DNA of 64,000 nt from Serendipita indica DSM 11827. Taxonomy: Eukaryota; Basidiomycota; Agaricomycetes; Sebacinales; Serendipitaceae. The stretch lies in assembly GCA_910890315.1 (NCBI GenBank), contig CAJVGD010000013.1:248001-312000 (forward strand), given 5' to 3'. A model generated the notes under the pieces. The model was not told where the DNA came from, did not search any database, and worked only from the letters and a program-made list of their open reading frames with translations. The translations under genes were made by a program, and so were the position numbers. Each line of letters begins with the position of its first letter. The stretch's first letter is position 1. Below, piece after piece: positions 21,065 through 31,725 of the stretch.

Positions 21065-23279
21065 ATGTCGTCCAAGAAGGCATCAAAAGCGATGAACCGA
21101 CCTCAGCTGTCCAAAACTGCGGCTGGAGAATCGCCCGCTGCTGGCAATATCTCATGGGCTGGACCCGCCGTGCTCGTACTTGAAGCGCTTTCAATCCTTT
21201 TCCTCATTCCCGTTGCAACAGTCGCATCCCAACTTGCACTACACCCACTCTATGGCTCGACAACCGCGTCGTTACACTTCAGCACGCTCGCGCAGGTCGC
21301 ATGTCTTTCGTCTGTCACACGTCCGACAATGCCAGCGCATCGATTGTTGCTATTCATTGCTATCATCCTCGGAGCCGCGCCAATGTCGGCAAAGGTCCTT
21401 GGAAGCTGGACAGGGCGAATGGGCGATCACACCTTGGGGCCAGTAATCACACAACTCGCAATTTCTGTTCCCCTTATTGGGCTCGCCAGTGTCCTGCTGC
21501 GAACTCGACTCGTACGTTGCCCCCTTCTTCCGATGCACGCCTCTAATCGACTCAGGCACCTCTTTTGCGCGGCACAAATCCGATTCTACCAAATATTCTC
21601 GCTGCGGCCAGTTTATACGCTGGCATTCACTACGGGGAACCTCTCCTGTGGAGGCGCATGTCATTTGGTGGCTTCCTAACCAGTTGTAACATGGTGCGTA
21701 CTACCAGCTCAAACACAGGCCGAATCTAACAGATCACAGTTTCTGGGACTGTCGATTACCTCATCTGTCGCAGCGGCCCTCTCGACGCCAATCAAAGGCT
21801 CAAAGCCACACGAGGCATCCCGTTCGCTCATTTCATCTGGAATACTCCTCACAATTCCTCTCTTTATTACCGCATTTTCCAGATCCCAGTCGCCTTGTAG
21901 AACTCCCAGCCTCCCCGCGACGTTCCGGTCCGTCTACTACCCCACGCCGACAAATGCTTCGGCCCTCTCAAAGCTGACGCAAAGTTTTGGAATTGGCGTA
22001 TCAACACTCGAAGCTGATCCAGAGAATCAACCACGCAACGTTACCGTCAATCTGCTCGCCAGGTCCGACTCGGTGACCGGTACGATTGTGGTTGGTGAAT
22101 CTGTCGAGGATGGGTTTCGCTTTCTCCGTGCCGACCATTCCATACTCGGTGGTCGGTGGATTGGTGACAAGACCTACGGGGCACCGCTTGGGGAGAGCGT
22201 ATATGGAGCATTTACATTGCAAGAAGCCGTACGCCTGGTCAAGCGTGAACACGTCAAAGAGTCGGAGAATGTTCTCAACATGTGCGCGCTACTCTGTTCA
22301 GTAATCACAGGAGATTGACCTACCATTGCAGTGGCTTAGGGATCGGTATTGCCGCTGATGCCTTGATCAAGCATGGTCACAAGGTCCACATAGTCGAAAT
22401 TGATCCAGCGGTATATACCTATGCAAGGGGTTTCTTCAACTTGTCCGAACCGTATGCCGTCCATCTTGTCGATGCCCGAGGTTGGGTACACGAGCAATAC
22501 AAACTCCACAAGGCCACGTCGGACAAAGTCTTCCACCTCGATTATTCCGACGCATCGTCCTCCTCGAAACCTGGACAATCTACAGGCGATCTAAACGCAG
22601 ACAAGTTCGCCATGGTGATCCATGACTGCTTTTCTGGCGGCGGCGTACCCGCGCATATCTTCACGCTCGAGTTTTGGGAAGAGCTTAAGGGGATCATGAC
22701 ACCCGACGGCGTCCTGGCTGTCAATTTTGCTGGCCACATCGGCACTGAAGCCGCGCGTGCTATTTGGTACACGCTCGAGCATGCCTTTTCGCCTGCAAAA
22801 GGTGGAAGAGGATGTCGTGTATTCCATGATCGCGTCAGTGACCCTTCTAAGCCTATAGAGGAGCAGAACGTCCTCGAGGAGGATGCGTTCCTGAATATGG
22901 TGTACTTCTGCCAAAAGGACGAGGGCGCATTGACGGATGTGGATAGCAAGGATGACAAGAAGGTGGAGTTTAGGAGAGCAACAGAGGCGGATTACTTGAG
23001 AAGTTGGTTGCGACACATGATCCTCTCGACGATGTTGGATCGTGAGGTGACCAAAGAGCAGATTACAGGAGCAAAGGCAGCGCAGGAAAAGGGCACAGAA
23101 ATCAAAGCAGACGAGTGGATACTGACCGATGCAAACAATCGGTTAGGGGAGTGGCAACACCACAGTGCCGTGGAACACTGGGGCCGTGCGTATCTTTTCT
23201 CGTGTTTGAAGCGAGCTGATTTCTTTGGTGTGCAGTTATGCGGACCGTTATGCCGTACAACGTTTGGGAGATCTATTAA
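21065..23279 (+). CDS. Membrane protein with spermidine-synthase-like domain
   Basis: Five exons with consistent phases: 21065-21511, 21556-21693, 21740-22281, 22332-23185, 23236-23279; 674 residues. The first ~310 residues hold about six hydrophobic segments (AVLVLEALSILFLIPVATVA; RLLLFIAIILGAAPM; LAISVPLIGLASVLL; LISSGILLTIPLFITAF). The second half is a Rossmann SAM-binding domain of the polyamine aminopropyltransferase type: IGLGIGIAADAL, acidic VEIDPAV, then FAMVIHDCFSGG and DGVLAVNF. It ends LMRTVMPYNVWEIY. The soluble spermidine synthases that make polyamines lack the membrane part, so the substrate here is unknown; a membrane-bound methyl- or aminopropyl-transferase is an inference. 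It converges on the SWIB gene with only 56 bp between stop codons. Confidence 0.85.
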
Positions 23280-23335
23280 CCATCTCGAAATACATTTTTT
23301 TTCCAGAATTCTTACCCCTCGGATATTAAACAAGC

Positions 23336-25506
23336 TTATCGCATTGGAACACCACCTGGAGGTCCCATCATGCCCATACCCATAGGCGGAGGAACGCCTG
23401 GCTGCATACCCATAGGCATTCCCATCCCTGCGTTCATATTTGCTTGTTGATGCGCAGCCTGGTGAATTTGCGAGACCGTATTTCCCATTCTGAGTGCTTC
23501 GTATACGCCGACACCTTCATATACCCAGTCTTCATGGAAAAAGTCGCTGCGCATGAGATCGCTCTCGTGAACGCTCAGCCCAGCGTTTCCGCCGCTGCCT
23601 CCACCTTCTGCAGCGCGTTCATTGCCGTAGATGACCTCCAAGTCGCGCGCTTGCGATTCGACAAAGGTTTTCATAAACTTGGATGGGTTTTCGGCGAGAG
23701 ATGTGAAAAAGTCGCGACGCATGCGCAGAAGGCGAAGCTCTTGGAGTCGTTGTTTGATCTAAATGATGATGAATATGAAAATGAGGAATAATTCGAGCGT
23801 ATAGGTACTAACCTCGTCATCTGCTTTTAGGATTGCGTTGAATTGACCAGTGCTGGATGCAGGCGCCATGGGTGTCCCTGCAGTGTCTGGCTGCATACTC
23901 ATGATAATCTAAAAAAAAGGTCGTGTCAGAGCAAATGGATTATTCGAGAACATGGACGCACCTCGCCAGCTTTAGCACGCATCCACAAATCGTCCATATC
24001 GAGCGCAACGTCGTATACCGTCAAACCTGACTTGCCATCCTTGTCTACACCAATTCCGCCGGGCTTGGGAACCGCAACACCTGTGCTGTCTGACATTTCC
24101 ACGTCTCCGCTGATAGCAGGGTCGATACAGTGCGTGCCGATTTCGTAGCGGAGCATGATCGGGTCCGGGGGAGTGAGGTGCATATTTAGAAGGGTGATTA
24201 TGTCTTGAAAGTTGAGTGACTCGTATCTGCCATTAACAATGAGTGCTCGACGCCGACAGATATGAGAGATACATACTTGAATACGGCGCGCAACTTGTCG
24301 TCCAATTTGATCAACTTGCGATCATTCTTGTCTTGTAATCCGTTTGCCTTGACATAGTGCCAGAATGCGCCACAGATGTTCCCCCGAGTATCTTCGTAGA
24401 TGCCCAATAATTGTGCCAGAACAGGGGGAAGACGGAAGCGTTCGGGGTTATGATGAACATGAAGTGTGATTCTAAGTGCAGTTGGGGCATCTCCCGAACG
24501 CGTGAGAGTGAAGCCGTCCAGGGGTGCAGCAGGATTGACGGGTGTGGTCGAAGGCGTAGCATTGGATGCAGAAGCAGGTGCAGCTGAATCCGTACCAGCA
24601 TTTCCGTCGGTCCCTGTCGTCCCCGTGGCAGAGGCAGCGGCGGTAGCTTGAGATTGCTGTTGCGCAACAAGGTGTGGGTAGAATCCATACGTGGAGTAGA
24701 CCGCCCAGTGCTGCTGAGGTGTCCACTGTACATGATTTGTGTCCGCGTAGACGTTTGGATCTCGGTCCATCTCGATGGATAAGCTTTTGAGCATTTGCGA
24801 AAACTTGCGTTCGGGAAGAGGCCAATGCTTGGGTCTTGGTACATGTTCGGGCTACAATGGCAGTTGTGCTGTTAGACATAATCATATATAGCAAAGCGGC
24901 CTACCTCTAGCAGTTTCCCTTCAATTTTAAACGTCCATGATGGGACGTTTTGACCAGATTCCAGACCCTCTTTTGCCTCTTCTCCTTCTGCACCCTCTTC
25001 CGTTTTCTCTTCATTGTTTTCTGTTCCAGAGGACGACTTTTGCCATGTCTGGTTGTTGACGGTGTGCGAGAGATAGATTCTCAGTGTCCTTCTCGTCTAT
25101 TTGCATCAATATTTGCATTTCAACCGATTAGGCGCCGAAAACACGTCAATGGATGCGCAAACACGCGCAAGAGGACGTTACCAAAAAGGAGCCGCGATGG
25201 AGACTGTCTGTGAGTTCTTGTCTGCGACGCGTCATCGTCCAGTCCAACTTCTTTTCCATCTCCAAGAGCTCGTCGAAGAGGGTTGCATCTGGCGAGATGG
25301 ACGACAAGCCAGGCGGGAGCGAACGGTCTGTAAGACGGCGTGGCCTGTTGCAAGCAATGTTTTAGAATATTTCATTTCGATTTACCGTCCTCTCGGGCGT
25401 CTTACATGGCAAAGCTTAGAAATGGGTACGTGTGGTTGGGAGAAGGTGTTGTCGACTACAAGATTCTGACTATGTAGGCACAAGAATCAACTACCACTAA
25501 AATCAT
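23336..25506 (-). CDS. SNF12: SWIB/BAF60 subunit of a SWI/SNF-type remodeller
   Basis: Exons read 3' to 5' at about 23336-23758, 23813-23908, 23962-24225, 24277-24851, 24905-25095, 25182-25344 and at least one further exon to about 25470-25506. The middle carries the SWIB/MDM2 fold (RFRLPPVLAQLLGIYEDTRG, AFWHYVKANGLQDK, LDDKLRAVF). Upstream are the family's conserved helix (LFDELLEMEKKLDWTMTRRR) and strand (RRTLRIYLSHTVNNQTW). Downstream lie the conserved YESLNF and acidic segments, then FFTSLAENPSKFMKTFVESQ and a Met/Gly/Pro-rich tail. This is the order of yeast Snf12/Rsc6, S. pombe Ssr3 and animal BAF60: a core accessory subunit of nucleosome remodelling complexes in the nucleus. A Ser/Thr/Ala-rich insert of about 40 residues precedes SWIB. 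The first exon is unresolved because the upstream aldo-keto reductase ends at 25515. Confidence 0.85.
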
Positions 25507-25514
25507 GAACAGTT

Positions 25515-26752
25515 CTATCTCCACGATGTCGGTGGTGGCGGCTTGTTCTGGAAAATCTCTTCAACCTCATCCACGACAGCCGCGTCAATCTTTCCGAGTA
25601 CATCAAGCGCACCAAGCTGCTCAAGCATCTGAGCTGGAGATTTGCACCCCATGATAATTGTCCCCGTGCTCTCCATCTTCAGAATGTACGCAAGGCTGAG
25701 CTGGGTCACGCTCGCACCTAGGCGCTCTGCGATTTCCGTAAGCTTTTTCACCTTTTCAATCTGCTGTTTCCCCTCATCCGATGTCAGAAGATGTTTCACC
25801 CGTGACTGCAGCCAGTCCATCTCCGTATGCACTGCGAATCGCGAATCTGGGGGGACGACGCCAGAGTTGTATTTCCCCGTGAGGAAACCGCAATAAAGCG
25901 CACTGAACACCGTGATACTCGTCCCGTAGCGCTGGAAGATGGGCTTGTACTCTCCCTCGACGCGGTCCCGCTTGAACAGACTGTGCTCCGTCTGTTCAGC
26001 AATGGGCGGGATGAGGTTCAGTCGTGCACAGGTCTGATGTGCCTCTTCGAGTTCGAGTGCAGACCATTCGGATGTACCCCAATAGTGCGTCTTGCCGCTT
26101 TGGATGCAATGGTTAAAGGCGCGAACCACTTCATCCATCGGGACAGAAGGGTCGGGCCGGTGTGCAAAGTAGATGTCTACATAGTCCATTTGCAGACGTG
26201 CGAGCGAGGCGTCGAGGGCTTCAATAATGCTACCCGGTACGGTGAGTGATGAAGGTGGCTGATTTAAGGCGGAGTCTTACTGCTTCCTAGAGAGTCCGAT
26301 TGCATTGGGACTTTCGCCATGCCCCCAGAATACTTTGGTCGAGATGACCAGGTCGGAACGACGGATGTTTAGCTCCTTGACGCAGCGGCCACTGATTTGC
26401 ATCAGCTGAGCCTCAACGATTCGATATTGCTTACATCTCCCTTTCTGACTGGCCATCCGCATATTCTATACTCGGTGAGCTTCATCATTCAAAAGCAGAA
26501 ACCAGACGAACCTTCAGCAGTATCGATAAAGTTTACCCCATTCTCCCAGGCACACTTGATAATATCCCGTACGGGATCTCCCTTGACTGTTCCACCAAGG
26601 GTGAGCCACCCTCCGAGCGAGAGACAGGACACCCTCAACCCCGAGCGCCCAAGCCTACCCAGCATAAGTACTCCAGCTTTTCAATACTATTGAATGTACC
26701 TTCGATACTCCATCTTTTCATTCTTCTTGAACGCAAATACCTCCTCGGCCAT
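25515..26752 (-). CDS. Aldo-keto reductase, Kv-beta-like
   Basis: ATG at 26752 (MAEEVFAFKKNEKMEYRRLG). Short introns separate the first exon, the exon with RLGRSGLRVSCLSLGGW and NGVNFIDTAE, the small exon EYADGQSERE, and the rest; the last intron (GTAAGA..TAG near 26280-26230) joins GLSRK to HIIEALDASLARLQMDYVD. Catalytic pattern: Asp in FIDTAE, Tyr in EYADGQ, Lys in ISTKVFWG, His in DIYFAHRPD, all as expected for the (beta/alpha)8 AKR fold. The end (AYILKMESTGTIIMGCKSPA) is the NADPH-binding region. The sequence most resembles the fungal 'voltage-gated K+ channel beta subunit' AKR group; the true substrate is unknown. It is probably cytosolic. The stop lies only about 9 bp before the earliest ATG of the downstream SWIB gene. 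Confidence 0.9.
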
Positions 26753-27165
26753 GGCTGCCTTGGTCTATGGTCGGTTGGGGAAAGACATCTGACATCGAGT
26801 ACTTATATAGTCCAAGCCATTACCAGGGTCGAGGCTTATTCGGGTGTTGAGACGAAGAGGAAGTGCGGCCGGGCAGATGGTGAAAGCTACGATTGGCCAC
26901 TGACGCTGTTGACGGCACATCTGCTCTATGAATCGGCATCTGCCTCGACTGGAACTGGCCTTTGTTCCGATATTACGCCGCTTCGCCTACTGTTATTCGG
27001 ATCCTCGCCTTCTCGTGGGTATTAGAGCGTATGGAATCAATAACGATCTAGTACTATTACATCTTCTCTACTGGTTAATTCAGAAGTTCTATCAAGGCTC
27101 GGTGAGTGGCTGACACATGGTCTGGACAGAGTAACGCACCAAAGTGGCAAAGTCAAAGCGACAGC
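26753..27165. other. Spacer
   Basis: 413 bp between the start of the aldo-keto reductase and the end of the small protein gene, both minus strand. It should hold the reductase promoter. Nothing distinctive was seen. Confidence 0.4.
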
Positions 27166-27762
27166 TTAAGAATCTCCCTTATTCATCAATCCAAGCCCAC
27201 CATCTCCACCTTTTGCCATCTCGCCAGGTGCACTCCGGAACCTTACAGCCGAGCTACTCCCCACCCCCTCTTCGCTCCTTGGCACCTCACCCGCGCGACC
27301 CAATCCACCACCTTGATCCTTTGTCGTCGTTGTCGTAGGATGCGCAGGTGACACACTCGCACTACTCATCCTCGCCTCTCCCTTGGTATCATTCAACTTT
27401 GCGACGAGCTCCTCTGAGGCGGGTGGGTGATGTGTGTAGAGTCCTGATGTAGGGAATGGACCAGGTGACTCTCCGTGGTCTTGTTTCTTCACACGAGGAT
27501 CCGAAATTTTCTCTCCTTGGGATTGTGGCGCCGTCGCATGGACGTATTTGGGACTCTCGTTCGAAGACGACGTATGAGTGCCACTGTAGAGCTCCCTATT
27601 ATAGTCTTGCGATGCAGCCCTTTTCGCTGCAGCCGCTTCACGCTCCGACGAGGCCGAATGGAGTGCATTCGACGCTCGCGCATGCGTATACGCCGTTGTC
27701 GCAAGCGTTCGACGCGTTTGTGAGCTCGTAACAGTCACTATAAACTTGGATCCGCGATTCAT
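27166..27762 (-). CDS. Small, probably mitochondrial protein, unknown
   Basis: 198-residue frame if started at the ATG at 27762 (MNRGSKFIVTVTSSQTRRTL). The first 50 residues are Arg/Ser/Thr/Ala-rich with no acidic residue until EREAAAAKR, and RRTLATTAY looks like a presequence cleavage region, so import into mitochondria is likely. The rest is low complexity: RELYSGTHTSSS, many Pro/Ser/Thr/Gly, no membrane helix. The frame is open further upstream, but without a convincing start. Similar short, disordered proteins are common in Agaricomycetes; I cannot name a function. Confidence 0.5.
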   Translation of the reverse strand: MNRGSKFIVTVTSSQTRRTLATTAYTHARASNALHSASSEREAAAAKRAASQDYNRELYSGTHTSSSNESPKYVHATAPQSQGEKISDPRVKKQDHGESPGPFPTSGLYTHHPPASEELVAKLNDTKGEARMSSASVSPAHPTTTTTKDQGGGLGRAGEVPRSEEGVGSSSAVRFRSAPGEMAKGGDGGLGLMNKGDS

Positions 27763-27929
27763 TTTGTAAAGGTCAAGAGCGTTGAGGTCTAAGTCGTTTA
27801 GCCTTGACGTCACTAACGAGTGGCGACCAATGTTAAAGAGAACCTTGGAGCCATCCAAGAAGAGTGTCCATGAGAAAGGAAATATACACGAAATGACACG
27901 ACTTCAACCCAAGAAAAACAAGGGCTAAA

Positions 27930-30900
27930 TCAGCTCCACATGAAATCGAAGGCTCGCCCCTCTGCCTCTTTATCCAACTGCATCTGCATCTCCTCCCCTC
28001 GCCGCTCGTATGTCCCATCGAACAATGCACCCGTGTCGTATATGCTCGTATCCGTCTCGTACCCCGCAGGCACTACAGCACATCCATTTGCGGTAACCTC
28101 TGGAGCGACAATCTCGTACATGGCTCGTGTCGAATGATGATGGTGCATGTACGATTGCTCAAATGTATCGTCGAATGGGTTTGGATCATAGGGGCTGGAC
28201 CCGTATTGATAGTCAACATTGAATCCGCTCGAGGCGCCGACGGTGTGCGGCATCGATAGCGACGTCGCACTAGAAGTTGACGCATGGGTCAATGAGATGC
28301 TAGGCGTATTTGCCCATCCAAACTGCGAAGCGTCCAAGGAAGGGTACGGCGATTGAACTGAGTAGGACGAAGACGATTGAGATTCAGTCAAAGACTGAGC
28401 CGACCTCGTCAAATCTTCATAGTCCTGATCCGCATCGTAGCAGAAATTGTCCAACGAGCCTCGTCTGCTCGCCACCTCGTTGGCCACCGTCATCGTAGGG
28501 TCGACATAGAGGAGATCATGGGCTTGAAATCCAAAGGAGTGAGTCGAATGTGAGCGTGATCGCCCAGAGACCGAGGCCGGGTGGGACGCTGGATGAGATA
28601 GGTCGCTGATACTCGGAGCATGGGAGAGTACCGAGCTAGTGTAGCTCGACGACGAATGGTGTCCGTAAGGATGAGATCCCATCTGTGATTGGCCGACTTC
28701 ATCCGCGCCTTCGTATGCCAGTTGGCCAAACGTCTCATTACCCATCGGCGTAAAGCCCTCGTCAAAATTATTGGGAAAGAGTCCTCCCAATTCGTCGTTC
28801 GGATGTTCGTTTGGGACCAATTGCGGCGAGGGTTGGTGCAGGCTTGCATAGTCTGGTTCGGTTATCGTCGACGGCTGCATAGGGCCAATTCTCCGTCCAA
28901 TAGTAGACAAAGGACCATCCAACTCGTACTCGGAATCAGGAACGATCCACTCATCGTCTCCATCTCCCGAATCCGACGTCAACCTATCATCCATTTCCAA
29001 CACGCGCAACCGCGATGGGAGGTGCTTTCCTCCAGATGTTCTTCCTCTTTGACCATGCGCAGAGTGACGCCTCGCAGAAGAAGAATCATGCGATCCAGCG
29101 GTCCCTCTCGGCAACGACTTTCCCTTTCCACGTCCAAAAGGCCGGATGGCATCCAACGTCATCTCCTCATCACTCGACTCGGACAACTCAAAGCTTGGCA
29201 TCGGAGACTCGCTACGAGCCTTCCAGATATTCGAATCAAACCCCGCCTTTTGCGCAGGCGGCTTGAGGCGTGCGAGTGGATCATCCCCGACGACGCCCAC
29301 CCACTGCTCTCGCACAGTGTATCCCCATCCTTGACCAGTCGTCATCTCATCAGGCGTACGGTGCGCCATTGCGTTCCAAACAATCGCCCTCGTCATCGAA
29401 AACGACGAAAACGCGTGTCTCTCGCGCGAAATCATGTGCAGTGGAAAAGTTTGGTTGCCTAAGATGTCGATTGATGGATCAGAACCCGCATCTTTGCTCG
29501 AGGACTCGGAGAGGGACGGCTTGGAGAGGTCGTAGATGTGCAGTGCGACGAGTTTGGGCAACCGTCGAAGAAAAATTCCCCAAAAGGACTCGAATAATTG
29601 CTAGATATAAAGTCAGCGGTGCTTTAAGAAATCTTGAGAGAGACGAACCGAGTCCGGTCCCTCAGTGAGACAACGAATTTCGAGTGCGGTCAACTGAGGC
29701 AACTCCTGGACGATCATCCACAACAAGTCGATATCCCACCGTACGACAGTAAACTCCAATCTTTCCAACGCACCCGCCAAAGTCTTGAGGGAGGAAACGG
29801 TTGTATGGAGGGCATTGGTGAGGTATTTTGTGACCTGTCGCTCGATGCGCTCCATCAAGTGGGCCTTTGGGTGTGCTCCTTGCTCAGGTGGACCGAAAAA
29901 ATTGTAAACGGCGCCCCACTCTGTCGAGGGAGACAACGCCGTATGATTCGAGGGTAAGGCAAACACATTTTGAGCAAGGTGAAAGTGCATCGTCCCGTTC
30001 GTTGCACCCGGGAAAATCGCACCAGGATGCGTCCCGTCTCGCCAGAGAATGTCGTTGGCGACTTTGCTAAACGAGTCGCGGATGCACAAGCTTTTGATAT
30101 TGGCCGCCTGGAAAAAGAGGGGTGCCAGGCATGATGGACCAGTGAAGGATTGGAGGGATTGGAGAAAGGGTTTTGCATCCTCGAAGGAGTGGGAAGCCAT
30201 GCCCAACCGATCGCGGAGGAGCATCACAAGATCGACACATTCTTCCTTGGTCGTCTCTGCAATCTCGAGATGGGAAAGACGGTGGCCAAACGACTCGAGA
30301 AAGTCGAATAGCCGTCGTGCGCCTCCATCCGCATTGGAATAGACAATACGAAAGTCGGTGAGCTGAGAGGGGATATAATGTTCGTCGGTGGCGTTGGTGA
30401 CCAACAAGGCCTTTTTGTATGCCTCGAAAACGGTACGAAACGCCTCTGATGTCGTTCGAAGGGAGCAAAGGTGCGGGGAAATGATGGTGGCATACAGTTG
30501 CTCGACACCGTCGAGTCGTGTGAAATCGTAGGACATGGCGCCACCGTGCATACGAAAGTCAAACATTGTCGGAGCAGATGCGATGCCACTTAGGGACACG
30601 CGTGTGAGACGAGGGGGCCATCTCGGGGTCGTAGAATTGAACAAGGGGACGCCAGCCTCGTTGCTCGATTGGTCGCCCATCAGTAACTGAACTTGTATCC
30701 CATTCCCCTCTTGAATACGCTGGTTGACCAACTGATCAGAGATGGGTGTCTGGTCTAGAACAAGAATGGTCTCGGCTCTGCATCGTTCGAGTTCCAATTC
30801 TTCGAGATTCTGCAGATCCGGAAGCGCGTTTATTAGCTCGCCGGGGAGAATCACGTTAGAGAGGGAGAGTTTGCGGAGATTGGTCATAAGGAGGATAGAG

Positions 30901-31512
30901 CCGGCAATGCTCGTCGATGGCAATGAGCTACGACGGCGGTGGTTGGCGACAATATGGACAAACGGACCGACTGATGGATCGCGTTCTTTTCTCCAGGCCT
31001 AGTGATAGATTAGCATAAGAGCCAAGTGGAATGCAATGCATTGGATAAGAGACGCAGGGTCGTGAGGGGGGATTGCTTACTGAAACAAAGGCATTATCCG
31101 TTCCAATAACATTAAACGTGTCTAATCTCTGTTTAAATTTCTGCGTTAGCATCTCTCGTCTGGCTGCTGGAGGAGAGGTGGGACGACTTGCCTGTCGTGA
31201 ACGCGTCGCGCTCTGGGCGTGGGGCGCAAAAGAGCGCAGAATACGACACTCTCTGACGTGTTCGAGTATCGAGCCATTTCTGTTCAAGTCGCGCACCAGG
31301 GCCTCTGTGCACAAACTCGACCTGAGGAGCGCCTGCTCGTCTGCGACGGCCCAGGAAACATTCTGGTAGAGGAGTGGAAGAGCTAGCTGATAAAATGTTC
31401 TTGATAAGCAGATTGCATTCAGCAATTCTGGCGTGTGCAGCAAGGAGAGAATGTGCAACCAGAGCTCGGGCGGGAGACGTGTATACTCGTTTGTCGTCGC
31501 TGTATTCTCCAT
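27930..31512 (-). CDS. Large F-box protein
   Basis: Three exons with consistent phases: 31081-31512, 29649-30998, 27930-29600; 1150 residues. The start ATG at 31512 gives MENTATTNEYTRLPPELWLH. The F-box is at about residues 11-55 (LPPELWLHILSLLHTPELL, AICLSRTFYQLALPLLYQ). Residues ~145-640 are Leu-rich with repeat-like turns (LRKLSLSNVILPGELINALP, NLEELELERC). The last ~500 residues are Ser/Tyr/Pro-rich and acidic, probably disordered (FELSESSDEEMTLDAIRPFG). F-box proteins of this plan are SCF substrate receptors; the long disordered tail is unusual. It is tandem with the giant F-box gene upstream (214 bp apart). Confidence 0.8.
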
Positions 31513-31725
31513 TTTTATGGCAATTAGTTGACGTGTCCTTTGGAGCACCCAGCCCGGTCGCTCCACGGACGTTGGGGTTCAAGAAGCAGGATAGGCGGTG
31601 GCAGCCGCAGAATGGAAAAAAGACGAAAAGAGACGCGGTTTACAAGACACGGATGTTTATATACACGACAGCCTGCACACTGTCACAGCTTCCAAGGAGA
31701 CCCTTGAGCTCCAGAGCGTGGCTCC

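Noticed and set aside
27762-27858. Longer start for the small mitochondrial-like protein
   Set aside because: The upstream part lacks a convincing ATG context and would bury the presequence-like segment.
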